DNA of 64,000 bases, from contig NZ_JNAW01000004.1 in NCBI RefSeq assembly GCF_000760215.1, positions 310,001 to 374,000 on the forward strand. Reading direction: 5' to 3'. The stretch comes from Prochlorococcus sp. MIT 0603 (GTDB taxonomy: Bacteria > Cyanobacteriota > Cyanobacteriia > PCC-6307 > Cyanobiaceae). Of the stretch, positions 20,531 to 32,312 are shown one piece after another. The notes under the pieces were generated by a model. The model was not told the DNA's origin, ran no database searches, and was given only the letters and a program-made list of their open reading frames with translations. The number at the start of each line of letters is the position of its first letter. The first letter of the stretch is position 1. The position numbers were made by a program, and so were the translations under genes.

Positions 20531-22561
20531 TTACCTTACCAATTTTTTCCTTAGCTCATGAATTTTATCTCTTAATTTTGTAGCTTGTTCAAAATCTAGA
20601 TCTTTTGCTGATTGCTTCATCTTCATCTCCAATTCATCAATAATATTAGGGAGTTCCTCAATTGAAATATCAATAGTATTTGATTTCAATTTATCCACAA
20701 CATCACCTGCAATTTCAACCAAGTCACTATCTAAACCATCTTTTCTTAATTTTCTAGAAAGTTCTAAGAAAGAAAGTATAGAATTATTAGCTTTTTTACC
20801 AGCTGGCATAGGTATTATATTATTTTTCTGGTTATAAGTATCTTGAAGAAGTCTCCTTCGTTCTGTTTCTGAAATTGCTCGTTTCATAGAATCTGTCAAA
20901 TTATCTGCATACAGCAATGCTGTTCCTTCCACATGACGAGCAGCTCTACCTATGGTTTGAATTAAAGACCTTTCTGCACGAAGAAAACCTTCCTTGTCAG
21001 CATCAAGAATAACAACTAGAGAAACCTCTGGTAAATCTAAACCCTCTCTAAGTAAATTTACACCAACTAATACATCATATTCTCCAATGCGAAGATCCTG
21101 AATAATTTCAATTCTTTCTATGGAATGAATTTCAGAATGAAGATAACGAACTTTAATATTACTTTCAGATAAATAATCTGTTAAATCTTCTGCCATCCTT
21201 TTGGTTAATGTAGTTATTAGAACCCTCTGCTTCTTATCAACCCTAACTTTAATCTCATCAATAAGATCCTCTACCTGACCTTTTGTAGGACGAACCTCAA
21301 TAATTGGATCTAATACACCTGTAGGCCTTATAACTTGTTCAACAATTGAATTACTACTAAGTTCCAATTCCCAAGTACCTGGTGTTGCACTAACAAAAAT
21401 CGTTTGATTAGCCTTACCCCAAAATTCTTCGGATTTCAATGGTCTATTATCTGCAGCACTAGGCAATCGAAATCCATGCTCAATTAAAACCTTTTTTCTT
21501 GATTGATCGCCATTATACATTGCAAGTAATTGGGAACAAGTTACATGGCTTTCATCTACAATCAATAGCCAATTCTTAGGAAAATAATCAATTAAACATT
21601 CAGGCGGAGTTCCAGGCTTTCTTCCAGACAAATGAAGTGCATAATTCTCTACACCATTACAATAACCAACTTCTCTTAGCATTTCTAAATCATATTTTGT
21701 TCTTTGTTCAAGTCTTTGTGCTTCGAGTAGTTTACCTTGAGTATTAAAAAAATCTATTTGTTCATTTAGTTCTGTTTTAATAGAATTAATTGCTAGCAAA
21801 AGTCTTTCCTTAGGGGTCACAAAATGCTTGGCTGGATAGATACATATGGAGTCTAAATTATCTAAAATCTCACCAGTAATTGGATCAATATATTTTATAG
21901 CCTCAATTTCTTCTCCAAAAAGTTCTATTCTAACTAATCTATCATCATAAGCTGGTCCAATTTCAAGCACATCACCTTTCACTCTAAATTTACCGCGAGA
22001 AACATCAATGTCATTACGAAAATATTGATTACCAACCAACTCTCTTAATGCAGAACGAAGGTTAATATCCTCGCCTACTTTAAATCTTATAGCTGCCTTT
22101 AAATATTCACTAGGTATCCCTAATCCATAAATACAACTTATTGAAGCAACAACTATTACATCATTCCGTTCAAATAAAGATCTTGTAGCTGAATGCCTTA
22201 ACATGTCTATTTCTTCATTTATAGAAGAAGTCTTAGCTATATAGGTATCACTGACTGGAACATAAGCTTCAGGTTGATAGTAGTCGTAGTAAGAAATAAA
22301 ATACTCAACAGCATTATCAGGAAAAAATTCTCTCAGTTCATTGCAAAGTTGAGCTGCTAAAGTTTTATTATGAGCCAAAACTAAAGCAGGTCTAGCAGTA
22401 TTAGCAATTACATTTGCAATCGTAAAAGTTTTACCAGTACCTGTTGCTCCTAAAAGAGTCTGATATTTCTTGCCGTTATTAAGTCCATCGACTAAACTCA
22501 TAATTGCCTTTGGCTGATCTCCTTTAGGAGAATAAGGAGCATTCAAATGATACTTAGACAT
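20531..22561 (-). CDS. uvrB: Excinuclease ABC subunit B
   Basis: UvrB is the damage-verifying helicase-like core of nucleotide excision repair. The 676-residue protein has Walker A GATGTGKT at about 38-45, the beta-hairpin region [18 protein letters not shown], the DEAD-like VDESHV, then [36 protein letters not shown] and [10 protein letters not shown]. The C-terminal UVR motif that binds UvrC is present ([21 protein letters not shown] region). It converges with lysC, leaving only five bases between stops. Confidence 0.97.
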   Translation of the reverse strand: MSKYHLNAPYSPKGDQPKAIMSLVDGLNNGKKYQTLLGATGTGKTFTIANVIANTARPALVLAHNKTLAAQLCNELREFFPDNAVEYFISYYDYYQPEAYVPVSDTYIAKTSSINEEIDMLRHSATRSLFERNDVIVVASISCIYGLGIPSEYLKAAIRFKVGEDINLRSALRELVGNQYFRNDIDVSRGKFRVKGDVLEIGPAYDDRLVRIELFGEEIEAIKYIDPITGEILDNLDSICIYPAKHFVTPKERLLLAINSIKTELNEQIDFFNTQGKLLEAQRLEQRTKYDLEMLREVGYCNGVENYALHLSGRKPGTPPECLIDYFPKNWLLIVDESHVTCSQLLAMYNGDQSRKKVLIEHGFRLPSAADNRPLKSEEFWGKANQTIFVSATPGTWELELSSNSIVEQVIRPTGVLDPIIEVRPTKGQVEDLIDEIKVRVDKKQRVLITTLTKRMAEDLTDYLSESNIKVRYLHSEIHSIERIEIIQDLRIGEYDVLVGVNLLREGLDLPEVSLVVILDADKEGFLRAERSLIQTIGRAARHVEGTALLYADNLTDSMKRAISETERRRLLQDTYNQKNNIIPMPAGKKANNSILSFLELSRKLRKDGLDSDLVEIAGDVVDKLKSNTIDISIEELPNIIDELEMKMKQSAKDLDFEQATKLRDKIHELRKKLVR

Positions 22562-22660
22562 ATAAAGTGAAAGCCTCCAGCAAAACCATTACGTGATATC
22601 TCTGATATAAATATAAAAATAATCTTATTTTAAAAGATAAACTAACTTTCCAATATTCAT

Positions 22661-23443
22661 TTATTTAAGAGCAGTTGAAACAAGCGATTGTGGAGAATAA
22701 GTAACTTGTCGAATGCTTCGAACCATCGCTACCATTTCCAATTCATTATCCAGACGATTAATAGCTGAACCAATACCAACACCACTAGCTCCACTAACTA
22801 AAGCCATTGGAACAGTTACATCTGACAAACCTGATGCACATAACAAAGGTGCTGTACAACCTATCTCTGCAAAACTTTTAGAAAAACTATGTAAAGAAGC
22901 TAATGTTGGTGCAGCCTTCTCAATAAGACCTAGGACACCGGAGTGGGAAGGCTTAGAGCTTGTCCCTCCTTCTGTTTGAATTAAATCAGCACCAACTTCT
23001 ATTAGATCTAAAGCTAATTGAGACTGTTTATCAAGCGACAAGGTATGAGGAACAGTTACAGATAAGACGACATCAGGAAGAAGTTTTCTGGTTTCAAGAG
23101 TTAGAGAAAGAACTTCATCTGCATCAAACACTCTCCCTTGTGAATAAAACGAATCAAAATTACCTATTTCAATCATTGTTGCACCAGCCTGAATTGCTGG
23201 TGGGAAAAGCTTAGGCTCTACAGCGCTAACACAAATTGGCAGACCAGAAACCTCTAAAGCCGCTTTAACTAAATCTGGAGAACAAGCAATATCCAACAAA
23301 TCAGCCTTCCCTATAGAAGCAGCTCTTGCAATTTTCTGAACAGAAGATTTATTAAAATTGTTTAACCCAGAAATGACTTTTAGAACTGTATGATTCAAAA
23401 AACTCTTATGAAGTTCATAAGGGAGACTCTGAAGACGCGACAT
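22661..23443 (-). CDS. ycf23: DUF561 protein, Ycf23 family
   Basis: The 260-residue protein matches the Ycf23/DUF561 family of cyanobacteria and red-lineage plastids, a predicted TIM barrel without proven activity. Typical segments are LKVISGLNNFNKSSVQKIARAA, ADLLDIACSPDLVKAALEVS, PICVSAVEPKLF, GATMIEIGNFDSFYSQGR and the phosphate-binding-like GASGVGIGSAINRL. The fold resembles enzymes such as ThiG or nicotinate-nucleotide pyrophosphorylase-type barrels, but no substrate is known. It lies 99 bases upstream of uvrB on the same strand and diverges from tilS. Confidence 0.85.
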   Translation of the reverse strand: MSRLQSLPYELHKSFLNHTVLKVISGLNNFNKSSVQKIARAASIGKADLLDIACSPDLVKAALEVSGLPICVSAVEPKLFPPAIQAGATMIEIGNFDSFYSQGRVFDADEVLSLTLETRKLLPDVVLSVTVPHTLSLDKQSQLALDLIEVGADLIQTEGGTSSKPSHSGVLGLIEKAAPTLASLHSFSKSFAEIGCTAPLLCASGLSDVTVPMALVSGASGVGIGSAINRLDNELEMVAMVRSIRQVTYSPQSLVSTALK

Positions 23444-23528
23444 TAATTTAAGAACGAATAACCTAATTGTGATATTAGTTCCTGATCAAGAACTAAACCA
23501 AGTCAATTTGGTGACTTAACCTAAAAAA

Positions 23529-24539
23529 ATGTCACTATTCTCAAAACCAGAGAAACCTTGGAGCCTTTGGCATGAAAGGCTCCACAAATCACTAAAACAC
23601 AAAAGCAATCTCCTCCCAAGTGGATCCTCTCTTTTAATATCGATTTCAGGAGGCCAAGACTCGATGGCACTTTTGAGATTAATTCTTGATCTCAAAAGAA
23701 TTTATCAATGGGAGTTACATGTTTGGCATGGAGACCATGGTTGGCACAAGGGATCTACAAAAATATCCAACCAACTAAAAAAATGGTGCGCCAATCAAGA
23801 TGTTCCATTCTTTTTTAAAAAGACTAACAAAAAAAATGTGCTTACTGAAAAAGATGCCAGAGAGTGGCGTTATACAAACCTGATAAAGCAAGCAGAGCTA
23901 CTATCCAAAGCAAATCCTTCATTACCATGCAAACATGTTTTAACAGGACATACTGGCAGTGATCGAACAGAAACTTTTCTGATGAATCTTGCTAGAGGAT
24001 CACATTTAAAGGGTTTGAGCAGTTTAAAAGAATGTCGAAAATTAGAAAAGGATATTGAACTCATTAGACCAATGTTGATATTTAGCAGAAAAGAAACCAA
24101 ACAAATATGTAATGAACTGGATATTCCTATTTGGATTGATCCATCAAATTCAAATTTGAATTTTAGTCGAAACAGAATTAGGGAAGAAGTAATACCTGTT
24201 CTAGAAGATCTTCACCCCGGAAGCAGTATTCGAATAGCACAACTTGCAGATAATCTTTCAAAATTAGATCGTGATCAATATCAACTAACGAAATTTGCAA
24301 TTAAAGCAATAAGCTATGGGCAAGGATTGTGCAGAGAAAAAGTCGGCAAGCTTTCTCTGACAGCAAGAGCAATGATCTTAACTCATTGGATCAGAGAAAA
24401 TAATGGCCCTATTTTATCGACTAAACAACTTCAAGAATTTAGTAGAAAAATTTCACCAGGCAAGCCTCCTGGAACGATCCATTTATCAGATGGATTACAA
24501 ATTAGCTGGAACAAGCACTCAATATTGATAATTAAATAA
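23529..24539 (+). CDS. tilS: tRNA(Ile)-lysidine synthase
   Basis: TilS changes cytidine 34 of the CAU isoleucine tRNA to lysidine so that it reads AUA. The ATP-binding PP-loop SGGQDS is at about residues 40-45, followed by WHGDHGWHKGS, LTGHTGSDRTETFLMNLARGS and IWIDPSNSNLNFSRNRIREEVIP. With 336 residues it is the short form: the catalytic domain and one helical domain are present, and the extra C-terminal domain of the E. coli enzyme is not seen. It is convergent with the RNase J gene. Confidence 0.94.
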   Translation: MSLFSKPEKPWSLWHERLHKSLKHKSNLLPSGSSLLISISGGQDSMALLRLILDLKRIYQWELHVWHGDHGWHKGSTKISNQLKKWCANQDVPFFFKKTNKKNVLTEKDAREWRYTNLIKQAELLSKANPSLPCKHVLTGHTGSDRTETFLMNLARGSHLKGLSSLKECRKLEKDIELIRPMLIFSRKETKQICNELDIPIWIDPSNSNLNFSRNRIREEVIPVLEDLHPGSSIRIAQLADNLSKLDRDQYQLTKFAIKAISYGQGLCREKVGKLSLTARAMILTHWIRENNGPILSTKQLQEFSRKISPGKPPGTIHLSDGLQISWNKHSILIIK

Positions 24540-24558
24540 TCGCTTTTTTCAAAAAATA

Positions 24559-26529
24559 TCAACCCACTGCAGAACGACGTCGTCTTGTCCTGCCAATAGG
24601 TTCTTCATTCTTAGTAGCATCATCTAAATTAGTTTTTGCATCAATCTTAGTTTTCGCGATATGAGATTGATCTGGTTGACTATGTTGATTAGACGCTTGG
24701 TTTCTAGAAGGATTTACCTTTTTTTGAATGCCTTGAGAATGATTAGGTTCCTCATCAAGTCTCCCTTTATAAGCTGGGGTACCACTAGGTGCAGGCTGCA
24801 CTAAACAAAGTATTAAGGGCTCTACTTGAAACTCTCTACGCATTCTTCTTGCTAAACCAGATTCAACTTCTCTTTGAAATCCAATCCAATCTACTTCAAC
24901 AGAATTTGAACTGACCTGCCTAGACAATTGTTTCCATCTATTCTGCAAAACCCATACAATTTCCTTTTCTGTCCACAAAGACATCTTTCGTGGTTCAGCA
25001 GTTGTCACTACTCCTCTTAAATTGACACGAGGCGGGGCAACCATCACCCCATCAGTACTAACCGCTACCAAAAGAGTAATTACACCATCTTCAGCAAGTT
25101 GTTGCCGTTCTTTTAAAACACGTGCATCTACAATCCCATTTCTAGATGCATCTAGAAGCTCGATCCCAGCTTTGACTGGTTGACCTCTACTAATTGAATT
25201 AGAAGTTAGTTGGACTACATCTCCATTCTCAAGAAGCAAAATATTGTTCTCTGGAACCCCCATAGACTGAGCACTCTTACTATGACAAACAAGCATTCTG
25301 TGCTCTCCATGAACTGGTACAAAATACTTTGGTTTTGTTAATGCCAACATCAACTTCTGATCTTCTTGAAAACCATGTCCAGAAACATGGATTCCTTCTC
25401 CCTTTCCATAGACGACTTTTGCGCCAAGTTGCATTAAACGATCAATAGTATTCACTACAGATATTGTGTTTCCTGGAATTGGACTAGCTGAAAAAATAAT
25501 TGTATCTGTTGTTTTGACTTGAACATGTTGATGCTCTCCTCTTGATATACGACTTAAAGCTGCCAATGGTTCTCCCTGACTTCCTGTCATTAGCAACAAT
25601 GTCTCTCGATCTGGCATATCTCTAATTTGTTTTATAGGAACAAATAACTCATCAGGAGCCTTCATGTAGCCGATTTCCCTTGCTTTAGCTATTACATTCA
25701 ACATTGATCTACCAAGTAATCCAACTTTTCGTCCATGCTTAAGAGCTAGTTCCAAAATCATCGCAACACGATGAATTGAACTTGCAAAAGTGGTAATAAT
25801 TACTCTCCCCTCTGCTTCAGAAACATGACGTTCTAAAGAAGGAAAGACTGTTCTTTCAGATGGACACCAACCTGGAACTTCTGCATTAGTTGAATCACTA
25901 AAAAGGCACAAAACACCTTGTTCTCCATGATGAGCAAGACGAGCAAGATCAAAATGCTCACCATCTACAGGGGTATGATCAAACTTAAAGTCACCAGTAA
26001 ATATTACTGTTCCAACTGGTGTTTTAATAGCTAACGAGAAACTGTCAGCCATAGAATGAGTATTTCTAATAAATTCAACAGAAAAAGATTGACCTACTTT
26101 CACCACGTCTCTAGGGCCAACTGTTTGAATTGTTGTTCTATCTGTTACCCCCGCTTCTTCCATTTTTCCCTGCAACATTGACATTGCCAAGCGCGGTCCA
26201 TATATGACAGGAATATTGAAATGCTTTAAGTGATGTGAAATTCCCCCTATGTGATCTTCATGCCCATGGGTAACAATCATTCCTCTAATTCTTCTCTGAT
26301 TCTCACGCAAATAGCTTGTATCAGGCATAACAACATTTACACCATGCATTCCATCACTTGGAAAAGCTAAGCCTGCATCCACAAGCATTAATTCATCTCC
26401 ATATTCAAAAACGCATGTATTCTTGCCAATCTCATGCAATCCACCAAGAGGGATCACCTTTAGGGTTGGTTCTTTAGAATTAGGATCTTTAGAAGAGTTA
26501 ATAGGAGAATTCTTAGCACTGATAGTCAT
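24559..26529 (-). CDS. rnj: Ribonuclease J
   Basis: RNase J is a metallo-beta-lactamase/beta-CASP nuclease with endo- and 5'-exonuclease activity in RNA turnover. Of 656 residues, about 22-575 form the core: LGGLHEIGKNTCVFEYGDE, the zinc motif THGHEDHIGG (H88, H90, D92, H93), IFTGDFKFDHTPVDG, LLMTGSQGEP, and SGHGFQEDQKLMLALTKPKYFVPVHGEH split over the beta-CASP motifs. The last 80 residues are polar and low in complexity and end in a basic GRTRRRRSAVG, a typical cyanobacterial tail. It lies 74 bases downstream of dapA on the same strand. Confidence 0.96.
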   Translation of the reverse strand: MTISAKNSPINSSKDPNSKEPTLKVIPLGGLHEIGKNTCVFEYGDELMLVDAGLAFPSDGMHGVNVVMPDTSYLRENQRRIRGMIVTHGHEDHIGGISHHLKHFNIPVIYGPRLAMSMLQGKMEEAGVTDRTTIQTVGPRDVVKVGQSFSVEFIRNTHSMADSFSLAIKTPVGTVIFTGDFKFDHTPVDGEHFDLARLAHHGEQGVLCLFSDSTNAEVPGWCPSERTVFPSLERHVSEAEGRVIITTFASSIHRVAMILELALKHGRKVGLLGRSMLNVIAKAREIGYMKAPDELFVPIKQIRDMPDRETLLLMTGSQGEPLAALSRISRGEHQHVQVKTTDTIIFSASPIPGNTISVVNTIDRLMQLGAKVVYGKGEGIHVSGHGFQEDQKLMLALTKPKYFVPVHGEHRMLVCHSKSAQSMGVPENNILLLENGDVVQLTSNSISRGQPVKAGIELLDASRNGIVDARVLKERQQLAEDGVITLLVAVSTDGVMVAPPRVNLRGVVTTAEPRKMSLWTEKEIVWVLQNRWKQLSRQVSSNSVEVDWIGFQREVESGLARRMRREFQVEPLILCLVQPAPSGTPAYKGRLDEEPNHSQGIQKKVNPSRNQASNQHSQPDQSHIAKTKIDAKTNLDDATKNEEPIGRTRRRRSAVG

Positions 26530-26603
26530 GAGAAAAGCATAATAAACGACTTGGATTTACTAATGAGATTAAGGCTCTCAAAAAGGCAATTGCAAAAACC
26601 CTT

Positions 26604-27512
26604 TTAGGTTTCTCGCAAGGCTGTGAGGGTTTTGAAGAGTTCTTTTTTCATTTGATCACTTAAAGGAGATAATGGACTGCGTGGTTCGCCTACAGGCCAT
26701 CCAACAAGTTCAAGGGCTGCTTTCACAGGGATGGGGTTAGTTGTAGCAAATAAAGCTGAAAAAAGCGGTTGCAACTGTTCGTGATATCCAAGAGCAAGCC
26801 TACATTGGCCTGAGCAATATGATTCAATCATTGCTTTTAGACTCGGACCAACTAGATGACTCGCTACACTAACAACTCCAACAGCACCAACAGATAACAT
26901 TGGAAGAATGAGACTATCATCTCCACTATAAATTGCCAATGAAGAACCACATCTCATTCTCAATTCAGTAACTTCTGTTGTATTACCACTAGCAGCTTTG
27001 AAACTAATAATATTTGGAGAATCCATAAGTTTTTCAACAGTCTCTGGCAGGATTGAACAACCAGTCCTTCCAGGAATGTTGTAAAGCATTAGAGGCAAGT
27101 CTGGCGCAGCTTTGGCAACAGCTCGAAAATGTTCTTCTAAGCCCTCTTGAGGAGGCTTATTGTAATAGGGAACTACGACTAAGGCACCATCTGCACCTGC
27201 TGCGGCTGCATGAGCAGTTGCATTAATAGCTTCAGAAGTACTATTACTACCAGTACCAGCCAAAACCTTGATTTTTTCATCAACTGCATTCCTAACAGTG
27301 TCGAGTAATTGATACTGTTCTTTCCAAGTAAGAGTTGGTGATTCTCCAGTAGTTCCACACACAACAATTCCATCAGAACCCTGTGCAGCCAAGTGTTTTG
27401 CAAGTTTCGCTGCTACAGCAAAATCTACAGATCCATCTTGAGCAAATGGAGTAACCATTGCCGTAAGCAAACGTCCAAATGGAGCAGGTGATAATTCGGC
27501 GAGATTACTCAT
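26604..27512 (-). CDS. dapA: 4-hydroxy-tetrahydrodipicolinate synthase
   Basis: DapA condenses pyruvate with aspartate semialdehyde, the committed step to lysine and diaminopimelate. The 302-residue barrel shows [55 protein letters not shown] with the catalytic tyrosine near 144, and ISFKAASGN with the Schiff-base lysine near 172. Its ATG overlaps the asd stop in an ATGA arrangement, so the two consecutive pathway enzymes are translationally coupled. Confidence 0.98.
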   Translation of the reverse strand: MSNLAELSPAPFGRLLTAMVTPFAQDGSVDFAVAAKLAKHLAAQGSDGIVVCGTTGESPTLTWKEQYQLLDTVRNAVDEKIKVLAGTGSNSTSEAINATAHAAAAGADGALVVVPYYNKPPQEGLEEHFRAVAKAAPDLPLMLYNIPGRTGCSILPETVEKLMDSPNIISFKAASGNTTEVTELRMRCGSSLAIYSGDDSLILPMLSVGAVGVVSVASHLVGPSLKAMIESYCSGQCRLALGYHEQLQPLFSALFATTNPIPVKAALELVGWPVGEPRSPLSPLSDQMKKELFKTLTALRET

Positions 27513-28540
27513 GATCCTTTAAACAAAAGTTCAGCAATTTGAATGGCATTTAATGCAGCACCTTTTCGAATTTGATCGCCACACAACCACAATTCCAAAG
27601 CATTTGGATTACTGAAATCTTTTCTAATTCTTCCTACTGCAATATCATCTTTTCCATTGACATCACTTGGCATTGGGAATCTATTAACTTTAATATCTTC
27701 TAATAATTTAACACCTGGTGCATTACTTAATATCTCCCTAGCCTCATCTAAAGGAAATGGCTCGTTAAACTCAATATTTACTGATTCAGAATGTGCTCTT
27801 AGAACAGGAACTCTTACACAAGTAGAAGTTATTGAAAGATTAGGTTCACTCATAATCTTTCTTGTTTCATTGATCATTTTCATTTCCTCTTCACAATAAT
27901 TGTTTTCTTGAAGAGGGGAATTATGAAGAAACAAATTAAATGCAAGAGAATATGGCAAAACTTTACTTTGAGGAGTCTTTCCATTTAAAACATCCTGAGT
28001 AAGTTGTTTTAACTCCTCCATAGCCTTAGCTCCTGCACCACTGGCAGACTGGTAAGTCGAAACAACAACTCTTTTAATTGGAAGCCTAGATGCTAGAGGC
28101 GCTAAAACTAAAGATAAAAGAATGGTGGTGCAATTGGGATTAGAAATTACTCCTTTATGGGTAAACACTGCATCTGGGTTAACTTCTGGGACAACCAAAG
28201 GAACATCAGGTTCCATTCTGAATGCATTGGAATTATCTACCATTACTGCACCTAAAGAATTGATAATCGGTCTCCATTGTTTAGAAATAGAGCTCCCTGC
28301 TGAAGCCAAAACTAAATCAACATTTTCAAATTTTTCTTTAGAAACCTTTTCTATCAAAAGATTCTGTCCTTTCCAAAATTGTTTTTGACCAGCAGATCTT
28401 TCCGACGCCAATAATCTCAATTCCTTGATTGGAAACATTCGTTCTTCAAGTATTTTCAAAATTTCAACACCAACTGCTCCGGTTGAACCAAGAACAGCAA
28501 TAGTTGGAGGCCGATCCGATAAGAAGTGATTAAAAGTCAA
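27509..28540 (-). CDS. asd: Aspartate-semialdehyde dehydrogenase
   Basis: Asd reduces aspartyl phosphate, the product of LysC, to aspartate semialdehyde, the substrate of DapA. The 343-residue protein has the NADP-binding start [28 protein letters not shown], the catalytic cysteine in [11 protein letters not shown] (about residue 137), [18 protein letters not shown] and [16 protein letters not shown] with the active-site histidine. Its stop overlaps the dapA start by four bases. It is divergent from tig across 165 bases, which should hold both promoters. Confidence 0.97.
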   Translation of the reverse strand: MTFNHFLSDRPPTIAVLGSTGAVGVEILKILEERMFPIKELRLLASERSAGQKQFWKGQNLLIEKVSKEKFENVDLVLASAGSSISKQWRPIINSLGAVMVDNSNAFRMEPDVPLVVPEVNPDAVFTHKGVISNPNCTTILLSLVLAPLASRLPIKRVVVSTYQSASGAGAKAMEELKQLTQDVLNGKTPQSKVLPYSLAFNLFLHNSPLQENNYCEEEMKMINETRKIMSEPNLSITSTCVRVPVLRAHSESVNIEFNEPFPLDEAREILSNAPGVKLLEDIKVNRFPMPSDVNGKDDIAVGRIRKDFSNPNALELWLCGDQIRKGAALNAIQIAELLFKGS

Positions 28541-28705
28541 ACCATCAAAAGCAAAAGGTAATTCTTAAAGAATCAATGCTATCCAAATTTGCAAAATCAA
28601 AACAGACTAATGTCCAAAAATCGATAAAAGAATAATAGTTTTTGATAGATGGTCTTACTCTTCCATAAAGTAATAGGCCAATGAGGTCTGATCCTAAGCA
28701 AACCA

Positions 28706-30106
28706 ATGAGCATTCCCCAATTAAAAATTAAAACCAAATCTCTTCCTAAAAGTCGCCTAGCAATTGAGTTTGAAGTCCCAGCTCAACAATGCAATGCAAG
28801 TTTTGAAGATGCCATATCTACTTTGTGCAAATCTGCAAATCTTCCTGGTTTTAGAAAAGGTAAAGTTCCTAAAGCAGTTATTTTGCAGCAAATTGGATCC
28901 AAAAGAATTCAAGCTTCAGCATTAGAAAAATTGTTAGAGAAAGTTTGGAAAGAAGCACTAAAAGATCAAACAATAGAACCTCTTTGCGAACCAGAGTTAA
29001 CAGGAGGGTTCGAATCATTACTCGAAACTTTCAATCCAGACAAATCATTAAAACTAACCTTAGAAACAGACATAACACCTACTCCCAAACTCAAAGCTTC
29101 AAAAGGTCTGACTGCTGAGGCAGAATCAATCTCATTTGATAAAAGCAAAGTGGATGAACTAATAGAGCAGTCTCGGAAACAACTTGCCACGATCATCCCA
29201 GTAGAAAACAGGCCAGCATCGCAAGGGGATATTGCTGTAGTAAGTTTCAGCGGAACTTTTGCTGATGATGGAACTGAGATAGATGGAGGTAGTGGAGAAT
29301 CAATGGACATAGAACTCGATAAAGGTCGCATGATCCCAGGGTTCATTGAAGGAATTTGTGGTATGAAAATCAATGAAAAAAAAGATATTGAATGCACTTT
29401 CCCCAAAGATTATCAAGATGAAAAAGCCCGTGGAAGAAAAGCATTATTTAATATTCAATTAAAAGATATAAAAGAACGCGAACTACCTAAACTTGATGAT
29501 GCTTTTGCCAAACAAGCAGGGAATAAAGAAACTATGACTGAGCTTCGGAATGATCTGACTAATAGGTTAAAAGAAGATGCGGAAAAGCGTAATAAAAAAA
29601 ATCGTCAAGATTCCCTACTAGAAGCTCTAGTTAAAGAATTAGAAGTTGAGTTGCCAAAAACACTCATTGATCAGGAAATCCGCAATTTAATTGAGCAAAC
29701 TGCAAGAAATTTTGCACAGCAAGGAATGGATGTGAAATCAACTTTCACTCCAGAACTAGTTAATTCCCTTATGGAATCATCTAGGCCTGAAGCAGAAGCA
29801 AACCTCAGAAATAACTTTGCTCTAAATGCTCTAGCAAAAGAACTGAAAATAGAAATAGATGAAAAAGTACTGGAAAACAAACTAAAAGAAGTCAGAAAAG
29901 AACTTGCTGGAGAGAAAAATATTGATCAGAGTAAATTGAAAGAAGTAGTGAAAGATGATCTTCTTGAAGAAAAACTTTTTGAATGGCTTGAAGAAAACAA
30001 TACCGTTGTAGAGAAAACCTCAGAAAGCCAATCAAAAGCAAAAAATAAGTTTTCAACTAAGCAAAAAGCGTCCACATCAAAACCTAAGAAAAAAACTAAA
30101 GATTGA
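28706..30106 (+). CDS. tig: Trigger factor
   Basis: Trigger factor is the ribosome-bound chaperone and peptidyl-prolyl isomerase that meets nascent chains. The 466 residues contain the ribosome-docking GFRKGKVPKAV (about residues 50-60), the FKBP-type domain (GDIAVVSFSGTFADDGTEIDG region, GRMIPGFIEGICGM), and a long helical C-terminal chaperone part. The last 30 residues are rich in Lys, Ser and Thr. It leads the tig-clpP-clpX run that is widely conserved in bacteria. Confidence 0.97.
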   Translation: MSIPQLKIKTKSLPKSRLAIEFEVPAQQCNASFEDAISTLCKSANLPGFRKGKVPKAVILQQIGSKRIQASALEKLLEKVWKEALKDQTIEPLCEPELTGGFESLLETFNPDKSLKLTLETDITPTPKLKASKGLTAEAESISFDKSKVDELIEQSRKQLATIIPVENRPASQGDIAVVSFSGTFADDGTEIDGGSGESMDIELDKGRMIPGFIEGICGMKINEKKDIECTFPKDYQDEKARGRKALFNIQLKDIKERELPKLDDAFAKQAGNKETMTELRNDLTNRLKEDAEKRNKKNRQDSLLEALVKELEVELPKTLIDQEIRNLIEQTARNFAQQGMDVKSTFTPELVNSLMESSRPEAEANLRNNFALNALAKELKIEIDEKVLENKLKEVRKELAGEKNIDQSKLKEVVKDDLLEEKLFEWLEENNTVVEKTSESQSKAKNKFSTKQKASTSKPKKKTKD

Positions 30107-30161
30107 CCAATCAGATAAATTACACTTATAAATTATTAAACGACTGGCTTTCTAATTAAAG

Positions 30162-30812
30162 GTGATTCACGCCAATTACTTGCATCCAATTAAAAACCAA
30201 TGGATCAGTGAACTTCCAACTTCTGGTACTGGGATACTGCCAACGGTAGTGGAACAATCTGGACGTGGAGAAAGAGCCTTTGATATCTACTCTCGGCTTC
30301 TTAGAGAAAGAATCATTTTTCTTGGAACAGATGTCAATGATGAAGTCGCAGATGCATTAGTTGCACAAATGCTTTTTTTAGAAGCTGAAGATCCTGAAAA
30401 AGATATTCAACTGTATATCAATTCTCCAGGAGGATCAGTAACTGCAGGTCTGGCTATCTATGACACTATGCAGCAAGTTGCCCCTGACCTTGTAACTATC
30501 TGTTATGGCCTTGCAGCGAGTATGGGATCTTTTTTGCTTACAGCTGGTGCTAAAGGGAAAAGACTAGCCTTACCAAATTCACGAATCATGATCCACCAAC
30601 CCTTAGGAGGAGCACAAGGTCAAGCGGTTGAAATTGAAATCCAAGCAAAAGAAATTCTTTTTCTAAAAAACACCTTAAATAGCTTGCTTTCAGAACATAC
30701 AGGTCAATCAGTTGAAAAAATTTCTGAAGATACAGACAGAGACCACTTCCTTTCTCCTCAAGAAGCGGTTGAATACGGCCTGATAGACAAAGTAATGAAC
30801 AGCATTAACTAA
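30162..30812 (+). CDS. clpP: ATP-dependent Clp protease proteolytic subunit
   Basis: ClpP forms the barrel of the Clp protease. The catalytic serine is in [12 protein letters not shown] (about S120), the histidine in [14 protein letters not shown] (about H145) and the aspartate in [10 protein letters not shown]. The 216-residue protein starts at GTG 30162 and keeps the long N-terminal segment with [18 protein letters not shown] seen in the true proteolytic ClpP, not the inactive ClpR. It follows tig and precedes clpX, its unfoldase partner. Confidence 0.97.
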   Translation: MIHANYLHPIKNQWISELPTSGTGILPTVVEQSGRGERAFDIYSRLLRERIIFLGTDVNDEVADALVAQMLFLEAEDPEKDIQLYINSPGGSVTAGLAIYDTMQQVAPDLVTICYGLAASMGSFLLTAGAKGKRLALPNSRIMIHQPLGGAQGQAVEIEIQAKEILFLKNTLNSLLSEHTGQSVEKISEDTDRDHFLSPQEAVEYGLIDKVMNSIN

Positions 30813-30922
30813 AAGAAATCATTACGGAAAGCTGACTAACCACCTATTCGTGACGATCCTATTAGTAAGAGCTGATCATTATTTTATAGATCATCTTTTC
30901 ATCCTGGTATCTTCCAAACGCG

Positions 30923-32278
30923 ATGGCAAAATTTGAAGCCCATCTGAAATGCTCATTCTGTGGTAAATCACAAGAGCAAGTTAGAAAATTAATTGCAGGG
31001 CCAGGCGTTTATATCTGTGACGAGTGTATAGATTTATGCAACGAAATTTTGGATGAAGAGCTAATAGAAACATCAGAAAAAACAAAGCATGGGAACAATC
31101 AAAAAATAGAATCCTCTGTAGTTAATAGCAGTAAACCTGCACCAACCCTAAGCTCCATACCTAAGCCAATAGCAATAAAAGAATTCTTAGATCAGCAAGT
31201 AGTAGGTCAAGAAGAAGCGAAAAAAATTCTTTCTGTTGCAGTCTATAACCATTACAAACGCCTTACATGGCAAGGCAATGAGGCTATCCAAGAAAATCTT
31301 CAAGAAACGAAACTGCACAAATCTAATATTTTACTTGTAGGTCCTACAGGAAGTGGAAAAACACTTCTTGCTCAAACCCTTGCGGAATTTCTTGATGTTC
31401 CATTTGCTGTTGCAGATGCAACTACTCTTACAGAAGCTGGGTATGTAGGAGAAGATGTTGAAAATATCCTCCTCAGACTCCTTCAGAAATCAGATATGGA
31501 AGTGGAAGTTGCTCAACGAGGAATTATTTATATTGATGAAATTGATAAGATTGCACGCAAAAGTGAAAACCCCTCTATTACTAGAGATGTTTCGGGAGAA
31601 GGAGTTCAGCAAGCTTTATTAAAAATGCTTGAAGGAACAGTAGCTAATGTGCCACCACAAGGAGGTAGGAAACATCCTTATCATGACTGCATACAAATTG
31701 ATACGAGCCAAATCTTGTTTATCTGTGGGGGTGCATTTGTTGGATTAGAAGATATTGTTCAAAAGAGACTGGGGAAAAATTCCATTGGTTTTATGACTTC
31801 AGATGGTCGAAATAAGAATCGTAAAAATAATGAAATACACAAGCTCCAAGTCTTAAATAATTTAGAGCCTGATGATTTAGTGCGTTATGGACTCATACCA
31901 GAATTCATTGGTCGAATGCCAGTAACTGCAACCCTTGAGCCTCTCAATGTTGAAGCATTGGAAGCAATACTCCAAGAGCCAAGAGATGCTGTAATCAAGC
32001 AATTTATAACATTAATGAGTATGGATAATGTACATCTAACTTTTGAAAATGGCGCTATAAAATCAATCGCTCAAGAAGCATTTAAAAGAAAAACTGGTGC
32101 TAGAGCTTTAAGAGGAATCGTAGAAGAATTAATGCTTGATTTAATGTATAAGCTGCCATCACAAGAGGAAATAAAAAACTGTAAAGTTACTAAAGAGATG
32201 GTAGAAACAATGACTGGTGGGGAAAAAATTGTGCCATTACCTTCATCTGATAAAAGAGACAAACAAGAATCTGCTTAG
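30923..32278 (+). CDS. clpX: ATP-dependent Clp protease ATP-binding subunit ClpX
   Basis: ClpX unfolds substrates and feeds them to ClpP. The 451-residue chain has the four-cysteine zinc-binding domain (C10, C13, C32, C35), a variable linker to about residue 80, Walker A GPTGSGKT at 140-147, [15 protein letters not shown], Walker [15 protein letters not shown], the pore and sensor regions with [16 protein letters not shown], and the IGF-type loop near [11 protein letters not shown] that docks into ClpP. It lies 110 bases after clpP and 34 bases before dnaX. Confidence 0.98.
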   Translation: MAKFEAHLKCSFCGKSQEQVRKLIAGPGVYICDECIDLCNEILDEELIETSEKTKHGNNQKIESSVVNSSKPAPTLSSIPKPIAIKEFLDQQVVGQEEAKKILSVAVYNHYKRLTWQGNEAIQENLQETKLHKSNILLVGPTGSGKTLLAQTLAEFLDVPFAVADATTLTEAGYVGEDVENILLRLLQKSDMEVEVAQRGIIYIDEIDKIARKSENPSITRDVSGEGVQQALLKMLEGTVANVPPQGGRKHPYHDCIQIDTSQILFICGGAFVGLEDIVQKRLGKNSIGFMTSDGRNKNRKNNEIHKLQVLNNLEPDDLVRYGLIPEFIGRMPVTATLEPLNVEALEAILQEPRDAVIKQFITLMSMDNVHLTFENGAIKSIAQEAFKRKTGARALRGIVEELMLDLMYKLPSQEEIKNCKVTKEMVETMTGGEKIVPLPSSDKRDKQESA

Positions 32279-32312
32279 ATCAACAACACATTAATTCCTG
32301 CTTCATAGCAGC

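Noticed and set aside
28966-29406. Minus-strand frame of 146 codons inside tig
   Set aside because: Antisense to the trigger factor FKBP domain; Ser- and Pro-rich product without any recognisable feature.
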